A stretch of 64,000 bases of DNA from Halocatena pleomorpha (GTDB lineage Archaea > Halobacteriota > Halobacteria > Halobacteriales > Haloarculaceae): positions 1 through 64,000 of the forward strand of contig NZ_RRCH01000012.1 in the NCBI RefSeq assembly GCF_003862495.1, given 5' to 3'. The stretch's first letter is position 1; each line of letters begins with the position of its first letter. Made by a program: the position numbers and the translations under genes. The notes under the pieces were generated by a model that saw only the letters and a program-made list of their open reading frames with translations, made no database searches and was not told the DNA's origin. Of the stretch, positions 55,281 through 63,340 are shown in pieces.

Positions 55281-57947
55281 TTATCCATCGTTGAACTCCG
55301 ACAGTGACATTTCGACACCGATCATCTTCAGGTAGGTTTCGTCATCGGCCATTTCCGCTAGTCCCTCGCAGAGGGCTTGCAGTTCGTCCTCGTTCCAGCG
55401 TTCGAGATAATCACCTACCGATTTGCCCTGTTCGAAGCGGTATCGGAGGAAGTGTGCCTTGTCGAGGTTTGTGAGATTGCCATCGCTTTCTTCGACCGTA
55501 TCTTGGACGTACGCCTGACGTTTTTCGTCGTCCCACTGACAGAGGACGAAATCGTTGCCGTCCGTACGAAACAGTTGCATCTCCTTCATCTGCTTTTCCG
55601 ACGCGTCCGAGCGCTTGAGGTGTTTGTTCAGGGCGTCGTACGTCGGCTCCTGCTCTTGGAGTAGATCACGGTAGACATCCTGCTCACCACGGTCATTATC
55701 CTGAATGATACCGTATATTTCGTCCACCACCTTGCTCGCTGACATTATGTTACCAGCTCGGTAAACCTCTCCGTGGTGCTTGGAGTACTCCTGAAAGCAC
55801 TTCCCCATCTCGATGACCCCAATGTCACCGCTGGCGAGCTCTCGGTTCTCTTCAAGCGTTGTGCGAGTTTCCCTTGCAGTTCTAACGATTCGTCGGCGGA
55901 GCGAGTCCCACGAAATCGGCTGTCGATTTTCAGTTGGACGAGCGACGATGACGATATCGAATGCAACTGCCTCACCGCTGATGAATTTGTTTAGATCAGA
56001 GTTAATCGGGTACGTAGCAGTAATTTCAAAATTGTTGTCACACAACGACTCAAGAAGCTCCCCCCAAGATTCCGCGCTACTGTGATGATATGTAAATGAG
56101 AGAACGCCATCATCTTTCAAAGCGGTGTTTATCACATCCAACACTTCCCCCATCTCATGTTCGAAATCTTCGGCTGTCTTATTGTAATACGGATTGGTCA
56201 CTATGGACTCAGCGCGAGGAGTCTCCTCAGGGCTGAAACCAGAATACCTATCTTCAAGAATAATTTTTTGCCATACATAAAAATAATCTGATAATTCTGA
56301 ATATATTATATTATCATAGTACGGCGGATCAGTAATGACTGCATCATATTCGTTTTCGCTATGTATGTTCCTCATGTCCTTTTGCTGAATTTTTGTGTTT
56401 TTACCAATTGGTTGTGAAAAATCAGGAGTTTCTTTCATTCCATTAGGTGTGATACGACGCTCCGTTGGATGTTTTGCATATTCTACTCCCTTTATTATCA
56501 TATCCCACATCTTTGTAAAATTTCCTGTGCCGTATTTTGCACCCCAAACGTTGTTCTCAACTGGCCGCTGTGGAGGTCCAAAATTATTCCCTTTGAATAT
56601 ATTTGCTACCAAATTCTTCTCTGGATTGTAGAACGACATCATATTAGTGTAACGTAGTGATTCAGATACAGCTAGAAGCAAGTACTCTTGGGCATTACCG
56701 TTATCAATTTCAGATATTGACTTCATAAGAGATGATAAACATAACAATTGACGGTAATTAAACATATCTATCCATTTTTCGTAACCGTGTTCAAAAACGT
56801 CAGGTCCATCGATCTCAGATGAAACGGTTTTCGCTCCCTTCGATATGGCTTGGCTAGGAACAAACTCATTGAGATCTTGTCTATTGTTCCATTCCTCTTT
56901 TGCTTTTTTAAATAAATTTTTATCTTGTTGTTTAGCTTTTTTGTACCCCTTGCACTCGCTTTTTCGTTTGCCCTGTTGTTCACAGTGATCGCAGCAGTAT
57001 TCTATTGCGTAGAGTCGAGTATCGTAGGATCCGCTTTCACGCACGCCTTCAGTAACGGAGATCTTCTGTCCGCATTCAGGACAGTTGTAGTATCCGCCTT
57101 GTGTGACGTTGCCGTCTTTAGGATTAAAATTATATTTACATACTGTGCACGAACTTTCTTTTTGCCATTCGTCAACGAGTACAATCGAACCACAATCTGG
57201 ACAAAGGACATTGTATTTATCATCGTTCTCATAGCGCCCAGCAGCAATACGATAATCCGTGAAGAGTGGAACCGTATGACCGCAGGCCACACAGTCGAGT
57301 TCCTTCACCCAGAGGCTATACATCACGTCAGCGTTGTGTTCTCCGTTCGGACAGGAAGTCTGATAGTATTGAAGAATTTCCTCGGCAACATCCTCCTTGA
57401 CTTGTGTGAAGGCGTCTTCCAGTTCTTCAATGTCTGTCTGACCAGCGTCGAGTTCTTTTTTTGTGACGAACCACGCCACCGGGTTCAGATCCACGCCGAC
57501 CGAGTCAATATCGAACCGTGACGCCTCGACGAGCGACGTACCGCCGCCCATGAACGGGTCCAGAATCTTCTTGTCCTTGATCCGAATGTCCTTTGGATAA
57601 AAGTCCCACAGTAGCTCAGGATCGTCCATGTCGACTTTACCGATTGCCTCGACGAGGTCGTTCTCATTTAGCCTATTTCGTTCAGTCTGCTGATTTCTGG
57701 CTGGTTCGTAGACCGCAACGTCGTTTACAGTCGTGTGCTCATTGAGCAACGAGTACATCGAGATTGTACGGAAAAGACAGCCAGGTCTCCGAGCCCACCA
57801 CTTGTGCATGGTGTAGATCGGCCGATACCACTGTTTCGCATGACTCTCCTTTTCAGCGATTTCGTTCACACGCTCAACCGGAAAGCCGCGTTCGATTGGA
57901 AGTTCGGACCGTCCTTCTGACCGGTCTGATTGTTCCTGCTTAGACAT
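55281..57947 (-). CDS. DUF1156-type DNA methyltransferase with zinc ribbons (orphan)
   Basis: An 888-residue protein. The DUF1156 region (about 18-75, FPVERVNEIAEKES and MHKWWARRPG) precedes SAM motif I DPFMGGGTSLVEA (about 150). At least two zinc ribbons follow (CVACGHTV, CPDCGSIV, CTVCKYNF, CPECGQKI, CCDHCEQQ). The catalytic motif is DPPYYDN, as in N6-adenine or N4-cytosine methylases. This family often travels with DUF499/DUF3780 proteins and helicases in defence-type clusters, none of which is visible here. Bases 56200-57000 are clearly richer in A/T than the flanks, which suggests horizontal transfer. Confidence 0.9.
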   Translation of the reverse strand: MSKQEQSDRSEGRSELPIERGFPVERVNEIAEKESHAKQWYRPIYTMHKWWARRPGCLFRTISMYSLLNEHTTVNDVAVYEPARNQQTERNRLNENDLVEAIGKVDMDDPELLWDFYPKDIRIKDKKILDPFMGGGTSLVEASRFDIDSVGVDLNPVAWFVTKKELDAGQTDIEELEDAFTQVKEDVAEEILQYYQTSCPNGEHNADVMYSLWVKELDCVACGHTVPLFTDYRIAAGRYENDDKYNVLCPDCGSIVLVDEWQKESSCTVCKYNFNPKDGNVTQGGYYNCPECGQKISVTEGVRESGSYDTRLYAIEYCCDHCEQQGKRKSECKGYKKAKQQDKNLFKKAKEEWNNRQDLNEFVPSQAISKGAKTVSSEIDGPDVFEHGYEKWIDMFNYRQLLCLSSLMKSISEIDNGNAQEYLLLAVSESLRYTNMMSFYNPEKNLVANIFKGNNFGPPQRPVENNVWGAKYGTGNFTKMWDMIIKGVEYAKHPTERRITPNGMKETPDFSQPIGKNTKIQQKDMRNIHSENEYDAVITDPPYYDNIIYSELSDYFYVWQKIILEDRYSGFSPEETPRAESIVTNPYYNKTAEDFEHEMGEVLDVINTALKDDGVLSFTYHHSSAESWGELLESLCDNNFEITATYPINSDLNKFISGEAVAFDIVIVARPTENRQPISWDSLRRRIVRTARETRTTLEENRELASGDIGVIEMGKCFQEYSKHHGEVYRAGNIMSASKVVDEIYGIIQDNDRGEQDVYRDLLQEQEPTYDALNKHLKRSDASEKQMKEMQLFRTDGNDFVLCQWDDEKRQAYVQDTVEESDGNLTNLDKAHFLRYRFEQGKSVGDYLERWNEDELQALCEGLAEMADDETYLKMIGVEMSLSEFNDG

Positions 57948-57978
57948 GAATTAGCCGTATAAATCCTTTCCACAGGAA

Positions 57979-57990
57979 CTATATAAAAAT
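57979..57990 (-). promoter_or_regulatory. TATA box of the DNA methylase gene
   Basis: ATTTTTATATAG on the minus strand lies 32-43 nt before the methylase ATG (57947), giving a predicted short leader. Confidence 0.5.
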
Positions 57991-58141
57991 GCATAACTGC
58001 TATTATGGATTCATCCTCCAAAATATTTTCATCGAACCAAGGTACACCTTCTCCACGTGGGTTGTTGTCATCTGGATACCAGGAACGATCATGACGAATT
58101 TGATACATAATCTTTATTTCACTGAATGGTCATTTAGCTGT

Positions 58142-58464
58142 ATGGGCCACATTGAGCCGCATCATCATCCGCTCGCCATTATCTTGCTCAGTGCTATCGT
58201 CACTGGTTGGGGACACCCGTATCTCCGTCGACGACTCCAAGCATTCGGTTGGATCGCTGTGATTCCTGAAACACCTTTATTTCGCATCTTTCCACACGAA
58301 TATAGGGGAGGGAACAAATCATTGACGAGATGATCACCTTGTGTTCTGCTTGCCGTGGTGAACTTGATGCGACGCCGGAGCTCTGCTCTTAGTGTGCGAC
58401 TGAGTTCGAGACGCTGCACATCGTCAGACCGAACACAAACGACCACAACTCAATTATCAACTAA
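58142..58464 (+). pseudogene. Decayed small membrane protein with C-terminal zinc ribbon
   Basis: From ATG 58142 the frame reads HPLAIILLSAIVTGWGHPYLRRRLQAFGW, resembling the GlGHlYLRrwxRAlgW start of haloarchaeal TM plus zinc-ribbon proteins, then loses homology near 58270 and stops at 58331-58333. In another frame, 58330-58464 encodes LCSACRGELDATPELCS, a TAG (58390-58392), then CATEFETLHIV. The four Cys form a CxxC pair and a second pair interrupted by the TAG. The central part is missing. It therefore looks like a once complete gene with an internal deletion, frameshift and amber mutation. It directly abuts the TetR gene. Confidence 0.6.
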
Positions 58465-59072
58465 TGGCTATGGATTCAGTTGATCAGAAATGGAGCACCG
58501 CCGAGCGAGAGATCATGGAAGCAACCTACCGCGCGATGCTCGAACACGGGTATCCGGGACTCTCGATTTCGAGGATTGCCGAACAGTTCGACAAATCGAA
58601 GGCGTCGATATACTATCACTACGATTCAAAGGACGAACTTCTCGTCTCGTTTCTTGACTTCGTCGTCGATCAATTCAAGACTAATTTCGCCGAGGAAATC
58701 GATGAAGACCCCAGTAGTGCTCTCAACACTGTTATTGAAAGACTAGTCCCACTCCAGATGAACGACGAGGAGTTTCAGGGACGGATAGTGCTCATCGAAT
58801 TGCGATCACAGGCCACGAGAAACGAGGCTTTTCGTGAGAAGTTCACCGAAATCAACGAACTGTTAGTGACGAGCATTTGTGAGATTATCGAGCGCGGAAT
58901 CGAAGACGGGACGTTCCGTGATGTTGAGGCCGCCCGTGTTGCCGAACACATCGTTGCTACAGTCAACGGCTCAACGATCGATCGTGTCACGACCAACCGC
59001 GAAGTTGCTCCTGCTGCGGTTCGACTTTCACTCTCGTCGTACATCGACTCTGAATTGAAATCATGTCAGTAA
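58464..59072 (+). CDS. TetR-family transcriptional regulator
   Basis: A 202-residue regulator with an N-terminal HTH (MEATYRAMLEHGYPGLSISRIAEQFDKSKASIYYHYDSKDELLVSFL) and a TetR C-terminal domain (VAEHIVATVNGSTIDRV). Two ATGs, 58464 and 58470, are possible. It is followed by two P450 genes on the same strand, each preceded by a GAACGTTC site, so it is the likely regulator of both. The effector ligand is unknown. Confidence 0.92.
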   Translation: MAMDSVDQKWSTAEREIMEATYRAMLEHGYPGLSISRIAEQFDKSKASIYYHYDSKDELLVSFLDFVVDQFKTNFAEEIDEDPSSALNTVIERLVPLQMNDEEFQGRIVLIELRSQATRNEAFREKFTEINELLVTSICEIIERGIEDGTFRDVEAARVAEHIVATVNGSTIDRVTTNREVAPAAVRLSLSSYIDSELKSCQ

Positions 59073-59458
59073 GTGGTCAAGAACACGATGCTCGATATCG
59101 GTAACACGCGGCTCGCTGGCGGTCACAAAGAACCCATCGTCATCGCTCTGAGCATAATAGTGACGCAATGACACAACACCGCCACCGCCACAAAACCTGC
59201 GTGTCCCGACCTGGTCTCAGCCACGCTGTCGAGAAATACATTGGGAAGTTCTCTGGTAGCAATGTTGGTTTAGTGCATGATTCTGATGATACCCGGCGCA
59301 ACTGTAATTGTCCGGGTCCTGCAATCCTGAAGCTTATATCTTGCCCTACAATTAATAATAATAATTTTATATTATTGTATTGGTATTTTGATGGTTCTGT
59401 CGCGTTTGATTATTCTAGTTGCTTATAGCTGTGGTGAGTTAGCCAACAGATTGATGTT
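59073..59458. other. Intergenic region before the P450 pair
   Basis: About 390 bases without a supported gene. The later part (59340-59400) is AT-rich, and CTTATAG near 59422-59428 is a possible TATA element for the first P450. Confidence 0.45.
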
Positions 59459-59472
59459 AACCGAACGTTCAG
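59459..59472 (+). promoter_or_regulatory. Palindromic operator-like site upstream of P450 gene 1
   Basis: AACCGAACGTTCAG contains the perfect 8-bp palindrome GAACGTTC (59463-59470), ending 10 nt before the ATG at 59481. The same ACCGAACGTTC occurs at the same place before the next gene. A TetR dimer site is the obvious reading. Confidence 0.6.
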
Positions 59473-59480
59473 TAATTCGT

Positions 59481-60665
59481 ATGGCGTCCTCGAACCAAGA
59501 CGATGTGATTCAGGATCCCCTGCATCAGCCGCTCCCGGAAGCGTTATCCACAGAGGAGGCACAGCTCAATCGACCGAGTTGGTACGCTGAAATGCGTCAA
59601 GAACATCCCGTACGATACGACGAACAGCGCGAGCGGTGGGACGTGTTCCGATATGAGGATGTCAATCGAATCCTTCGTGATCACGAAACATTCGCTACTA
59701 CTCACAGTAGTAATGACGGGGGGAAGTCAATGATTTCTGAAGATCCACCCGAACACGGTCGACTTCGTAATTTCTCAAGTAGTTGGTTCTCTCCTCGTAC
59801 GCTGAGAGAAAAACGGGAACGTTTTGAAGAGATTGCTGATGAACTTATTGATGATATCGAACCCGGGCATGTCGATATCGTTCCTGAATTCACACACCCG
59901 TATCCGGTTACGATTATCGCGGAGTCACTCGGACTTCCAATAGACGACTACGAACAGTTCATTGAATGGTCTGATGCTGCCCTGCGTGTGCCAGCTCGAA
60001 CTGCTGACGAGGAAGAGGTAACTCCTGAAGAACAAGAGCAGGCGACCCAGGAAATGAGCCGTTATTTCTCAGAACTAATCGATGAGCGCTCTGATGGAAC
60101 TGACAATGACTTAATCACTATTGCTGCGACGAACGATGAGTTGAGTCACGAGGAAAAGATCACATTCTGTACGGGGATTCTCGTCGCAGGAAACGTTACT
60201 ACGATCAATCTTATCACGAACGCTCTCTGGTGTTTCGCAGAATTCGATTTGTTCGATGATATTCGTCGTGGAGCGGTTGACCGAGAACAAGCGATCGAAG
60301 AAGTCCTTCGCTACCGGTCGCCTGCCCAGTCGCTCAGGCGAATAGCGACACAGCCCGTAGAAATCGGCGGTAAAGAGATTGGAGAAGGTGAGTTAGTTGT
60401 TGCGTGGAATGGATCCGCGAACTACGACCCAGCAGTGTTTGACGCACCTGAGGAATTCCGTCCTGAACGAAAACCGAACCGTCATATCTCGTTCGGAGGG
60501 GGTATCCATACCTGCTTAGGAGCCCCTCTTGCCCGGCTAGAAGCAGATATCGCTCTTGAAAGGCTTCTCGACCGATTCGAAGTCATCGAACCGGACCTCT
60601 CTGATCTGTCTCCACAAGAAATTCCGTTTGGACTCAAATCTCTTCCTTGCTATCTTAAGAACTAG
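59481..60665 (+). CDS. Cytochrome P450, copy 1
   Basis: ATG 59481 gives 394 residues; further upstream in-frame codons include a hydrophobic, non-conserved stretch. The P450 hallmarks are intact: I-helix AGNVTT, ExxR in EEVLRYRSP, the PERKPNRH segment and the heme loop FGGGIHTCLGAPLAR with the Cys ligand. Soluble bacterial/archaeal class. Substrate unknown; no ferredoxin or ferredoxin reductase gene is adjacent. Confidence 0.95.
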   Translation: MASSNQDDVIQDPLHQPLPEALSTEEAQLNRPSWYAEMRQEHPVRYDEQRERWDVFRYEDVNRILRDHETFATTHSSNDGGKSMISEDPPEHGRLRNFSSSWFSPRTLREKRERFEEIADELIDDIEPGHVDIVPEFTHPYPVTIIAESLGLPIDDYEQFIEWSDAALRVPARTADEEEVTPEEQEQATQEMSRYFSELIDERSDGTDNDLITIAATNDELSHEEKITFCTGILVAGNVTTINLITNALWCFAEFDLFDDIRRGAVDREQAIEEVLRYRSPAQSLRRIATQPVEIGGKEIGEGELVVAWNGSANYDPAVFDAPEEFRPERKPNRHISFGGGIHTCLGAPLARLEADIALERLLDRFEVIEPDLSDLSPQEIPFGLKSLPCYLKN

Positions 60666-60688
60666 AGTGAGCCCAAAAGACTATAGAA

Positions 60689-60702
60689 TACCGAACGTTC
60701 GT
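60689..60702 (+). promoter_or_regulatory. Palindromic operator-like site upstream of P450 gene 2
   Basis: TACCGAACGTTCGT carries GAACGTTC (60693-60700), ending 9 nt before ATG 60710. CTATAG (60681-60686) just upstream fits a TATA box for a leaderless transcript, so a bound repressor would lie between TATA and start. Confidence 0.62.
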
Positions 60703-60709
60703 TCAGCAT

Positions 60710-61915
60710 ATGTCGTCAGACTCGGTCGTTGACAAAGGTCAGTTGCCGAACGGGATACGCAGCCGAGCGGGACAACTAGCGCCGTTCGAGTGGTATGCTC
60801 AAATGCGCCAAGAATCTCCCGTGCATTTCGATGAGCAGCGAGAACGGTGGGATCTCTTTCGATACGACGATGTCAACCGTGTGCTAACCGACCATGATTC
60901 GTTCACATCTGATAGGTCTCGGATGGGCACTGCGTCAGCGAGCGATACTGAAGATGGTGGATCGATACTTCAGACGATGATCAGTGTTGATCCACCAGAC
61001 CATAACCGACTCCGGGGCTTCGTCAACGAACGATTCCAGCCGGGGACACTACGTGACTACCAGCCTCGAATCGAGGAGCTGACGGGAACATTGCTGGACC
61101 AAATTGATGGCACCACATTCGACTTTGTCGATGAATTTGCGGTTCCTCTTCCGGTGATCATTATCGCTGAACTCCTAGGGATCCCTGCGGAACGTCGTGA
61201 TCAATTCAAAGAGTGGTCCGACGCACTTATTGCACGACCTGATGATAGGTCGACCACGACAGTCAAACAAGTCCGAGAACGCCGTCAACAGGCCCAACAA
61301 GAGATGGGACGGTATTTTGCCGAATTGCTTGCGGAGCGTCAGAACGGTACAGGGGACGATCTCATTACACTTGCGGCAACGACCGATGAATTAACTAGGG
61401 AGGAACAAATCGGATTCTGTATGCTCCTTCTCCTTGCGGGGAATATCACCACAACGAACCTCCTTACGAACGCTCTCTGGTGCTTCGAAGAACATGGGAT
61501 CACTGACGCGATTCGGACGGGCAAGATCGATCGCAAACAAGCGATTGAAGAGGTCCTTCGGTACCGATCACCGATTCAGTCGTTAGACCGTATCGCTGTC
61601 GAGGACGTTGAACTGAGCGGACAACGTATTCAGGCTGGAGATGTCATAACGGGGTGGCTTGGTGCCGCAAACCGCGATCCGGAACGATTCGATGCGCCGG
61701 AAGCGTTCCGTCCGGAGCGAAGTCCGAATCGTCATATTGCGTTCGGAACGGGTGTTCACTACTGTTTGGGTGCCCCCCTCGCACGGATCGAGGCAGATGT
61801 CGCATTTGAGATGCTTCTCGATAGATTTGAAACGATCGAGGCAGACTTGACGGATCTACAGCCAATACACAGCCTCTACGGTCTCGAATCGCTCATCTGT
61901 CATTACGAAGTGTAA
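60710..61915 (+). CDS. Cytochrome P450, copy 2
   Basis: A 401-residue paralogue of the preceding P450, sharing WYA(E/Q)MRQE(H/S)PV, (Y/F)DEQRERWD and NALWCF(A/E)E segments. I-helix AGNITT, ExxR in EEVLRYRSP and heme loop FGTGVHYCLGAPLAR with the Cys ligand are intact. The gene is separated from copy 1 by only 44 nt but has its own TATA and operator-like site, so it may be regulated both by readthrough and independently. Confidence 0.95.
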   Translation: MSSDSVVDKGQLPNGIRSRAGQLAPFEWYAQMRQESPVHFDEQRERWDLFRYDDVNRVLTDHDSFTSDRSRMGTASASDTEDGGSILQTMISVDPPDHNRLRGFVNERFQPGTLRDYQPRIEELTGTLLDQIDGTTFDFVDEFAVPLPVIIIAELLGIPAERRDQFKEWSDALIARPDDRSTTTVKQVRERRQQAQQEMGRYFAELLAERQNGTGDDLITLAATTDELTREEQIGFCMLLLLAGNITTTNLLTNALWCFEEHGITDAIRTGKIDRKQAIEEVLRYRSPIQSLDRIAVEDVELSGQRIQAGDVITGWLGAANRDPERFDAPEAFRPERSPNRHIAFGTGVHYCLGAPLARIEADVAFEMLLDRFETIEADLTDLQPIHSLYGLESLICHYEV

Positions 61916-62245
61916 CCGTGATCGGCTAGCAGGCTGTCGTTTCAGTGCTTCGGAACTATTGCTCTCAAGAATCTGGACTGAAGGGGTGCTTGAGAAACGT
62001 GGTGAATATGTTCTGCCCATGATCGGCCAACCATTCACGCCCTTTGAGAGTCGACTAGACCCAGTACCTCAGCTTCGGGACGGTCATTTCGACGGAACAG
62101 TCTTCGATCGAGATGTCTGCCGAGATGGCTTGAAAATGGTTATTGATTTTGGGAATCCGGAACGATGACGTATTATGTACAGTACTTATCTGATACCAAT
62201 CAGTGTACCCTAGTTTCACATCCAAGGATACGGTATAGAACATCG
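61916..62245. other. Intergenic region before the second HD gene
   Basis: About 330 bases. A short plus-strand reading (61959-62168, about 69 codons) has moderately protein-like composition but no recognisable family. GGTATAG at 62232-62238 is a weak TATA candidate for the HD gene. Confidence 0.4.
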
Positions 62246-62956
62246 ATGACGACGGAGACGCCTATTGATGATGAATCAAATGCGACACTGACCGACCCTG
62301 CTCCGATCGAAGGAGACCATCCAGGTGGTCCTCGTCACGACCGGCCACCGTTTCCTGCTGTTGCAGCGGGCGTCGACGCGTACCTCACAACGGACTTCTC
62401 AGGGCACGATATGCACCACGTCTGGCGGGTGTTTCGACTGACGCAGCGGTTCGCTGACGAGTTGAATGCCGATCACGACGTGGTTGGCTGTGCAGCGTTG
62501 ACCCACGACATTCATCGTGTTCTGGGTGATGGAACCGGCTGTGACCCTGAAGAAACGCTCACAACGGTCGCACACATTCTCAAAGAAACAGAACTGGATG
62601 AGGCACAGATCCGTGCTGTTGAGCACTGTGTCGCTGTCCATGACGATCTCGCATTTCGTGGTGAAACCCCCGAGCCAGAGACGATTGAAGCGAAGATCCT
62701 CCGAGACGCCGACAATCTTGACGCGATGGGGGCAGTCGGTATCGCTCGAACGTTCGCGTTCGGAGGTGTCCATGGAACTCCCTTGTGGGATCCCAGTGGT
62801 GAACAGTACTCACAGTTGTACCACTTCGAGGACAAACTTCTCCGGCTCCGCGACGAACTTCACACGGATCCCGCCCGGACACTGGCCGAGCAACGTCATG
62901 CATTTCTCGAAGCGTTCTACGATCGATTTCAGGCAGAATGGCACGGGAGGGCGTAA
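62246..62956 (+). CDS. HD-domain phosphohydrolase, copy 2
   Basis: ATG 62246 gives 236 residues; an earlier in-frame ATG at 62165 adds a poorly conserved segment. Motifs are HDMHHVWRV, LTHDIHRVLGDG, HCVAVHDDLAF and LRDADNLDAMGAVGIARTF. It is a paralogue of the HD protein at 43808-44452 with a longer, acidic N-terminus. Substrate unknown. Confidence 0.9.
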   Translation: MTTETPIDDESNATLTDPAPIEGDHPGGPRHDRPPFPAVAAGVDAYLTTDFSGHDMHHVWRVFRLTQRFADELNADHDVVGCAALTHDIHRVLGDGTGCDPEETLTTVAHILKETELDEAQIRAVEHCVAVHDDLAFRGETPEPETIEAKILRDADNLDAMGAVGIARTFAFGGVHGTPLWDPSGEQYSQLYHFEDKLLRLRDELHTDPARTLAEQRHAFLEAFYDRFQAEWHGRA

Positions 62957-63340
62957 CTGTTTCCTCCGTAAGCAACCTGGTGTTCCAATAAGCTGATTCC
63001 ATGCGGTAGTGAGTGACACAACTACTCGCTTGCAGTTTCTGTGTGGGAATTGCTGAAATGGATATAAGAATGAAGCTGGACGCCGATTTATCTTATAGAA
63101 GATATGTTTGGCGCTCTCGGATTCTAATTCGTTTGTATCAGCGTCAACAGCATTCGAGGAGTAGACTTTCTGTCTGACGGACCGTCGGTGCCGAGCCTCC
63201 GACGCTATTTGTTCAATCAATGTAAGATTGGGCACGGCAACGGCTGTCTCAAATCTCTGATGATGCGGCTGCAGAGGAATTGCCAGCAGCGTCACTATCA
63301 TACGACGCCTCTCGTTGATAATGAACTATCGAACGCGGAA
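62957..63340. other. Intergenic region without a supported gene
   Basis: About 380 bases between convergent genes. No supported gene, repeat or hairpin noticed. Confidence 0.45.

Noticed and set aside
55281-57947. Complete restriction-modification or BREX/DISARM defence system around the methylase
   Set aside because: No nuclease, helicase, PglZ, phospholipase-D or ATPase partner gene lies within several kb on either side.
58390-58392. In-frame TAG read as pyrrolysine in the zinc-ribbon protein
   Set aside because: Nothing suggests Pyl decoding here; the upstream half of the gene is also frameshifted and shortened, so decay explains it better.
61959-62168. Short plus-strand frame between P450 gene 2 and the HD gene
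   Set aside because: No recognisable motif, and its end runs into the upstream extension of the HD gene. Composition alone is not enough.
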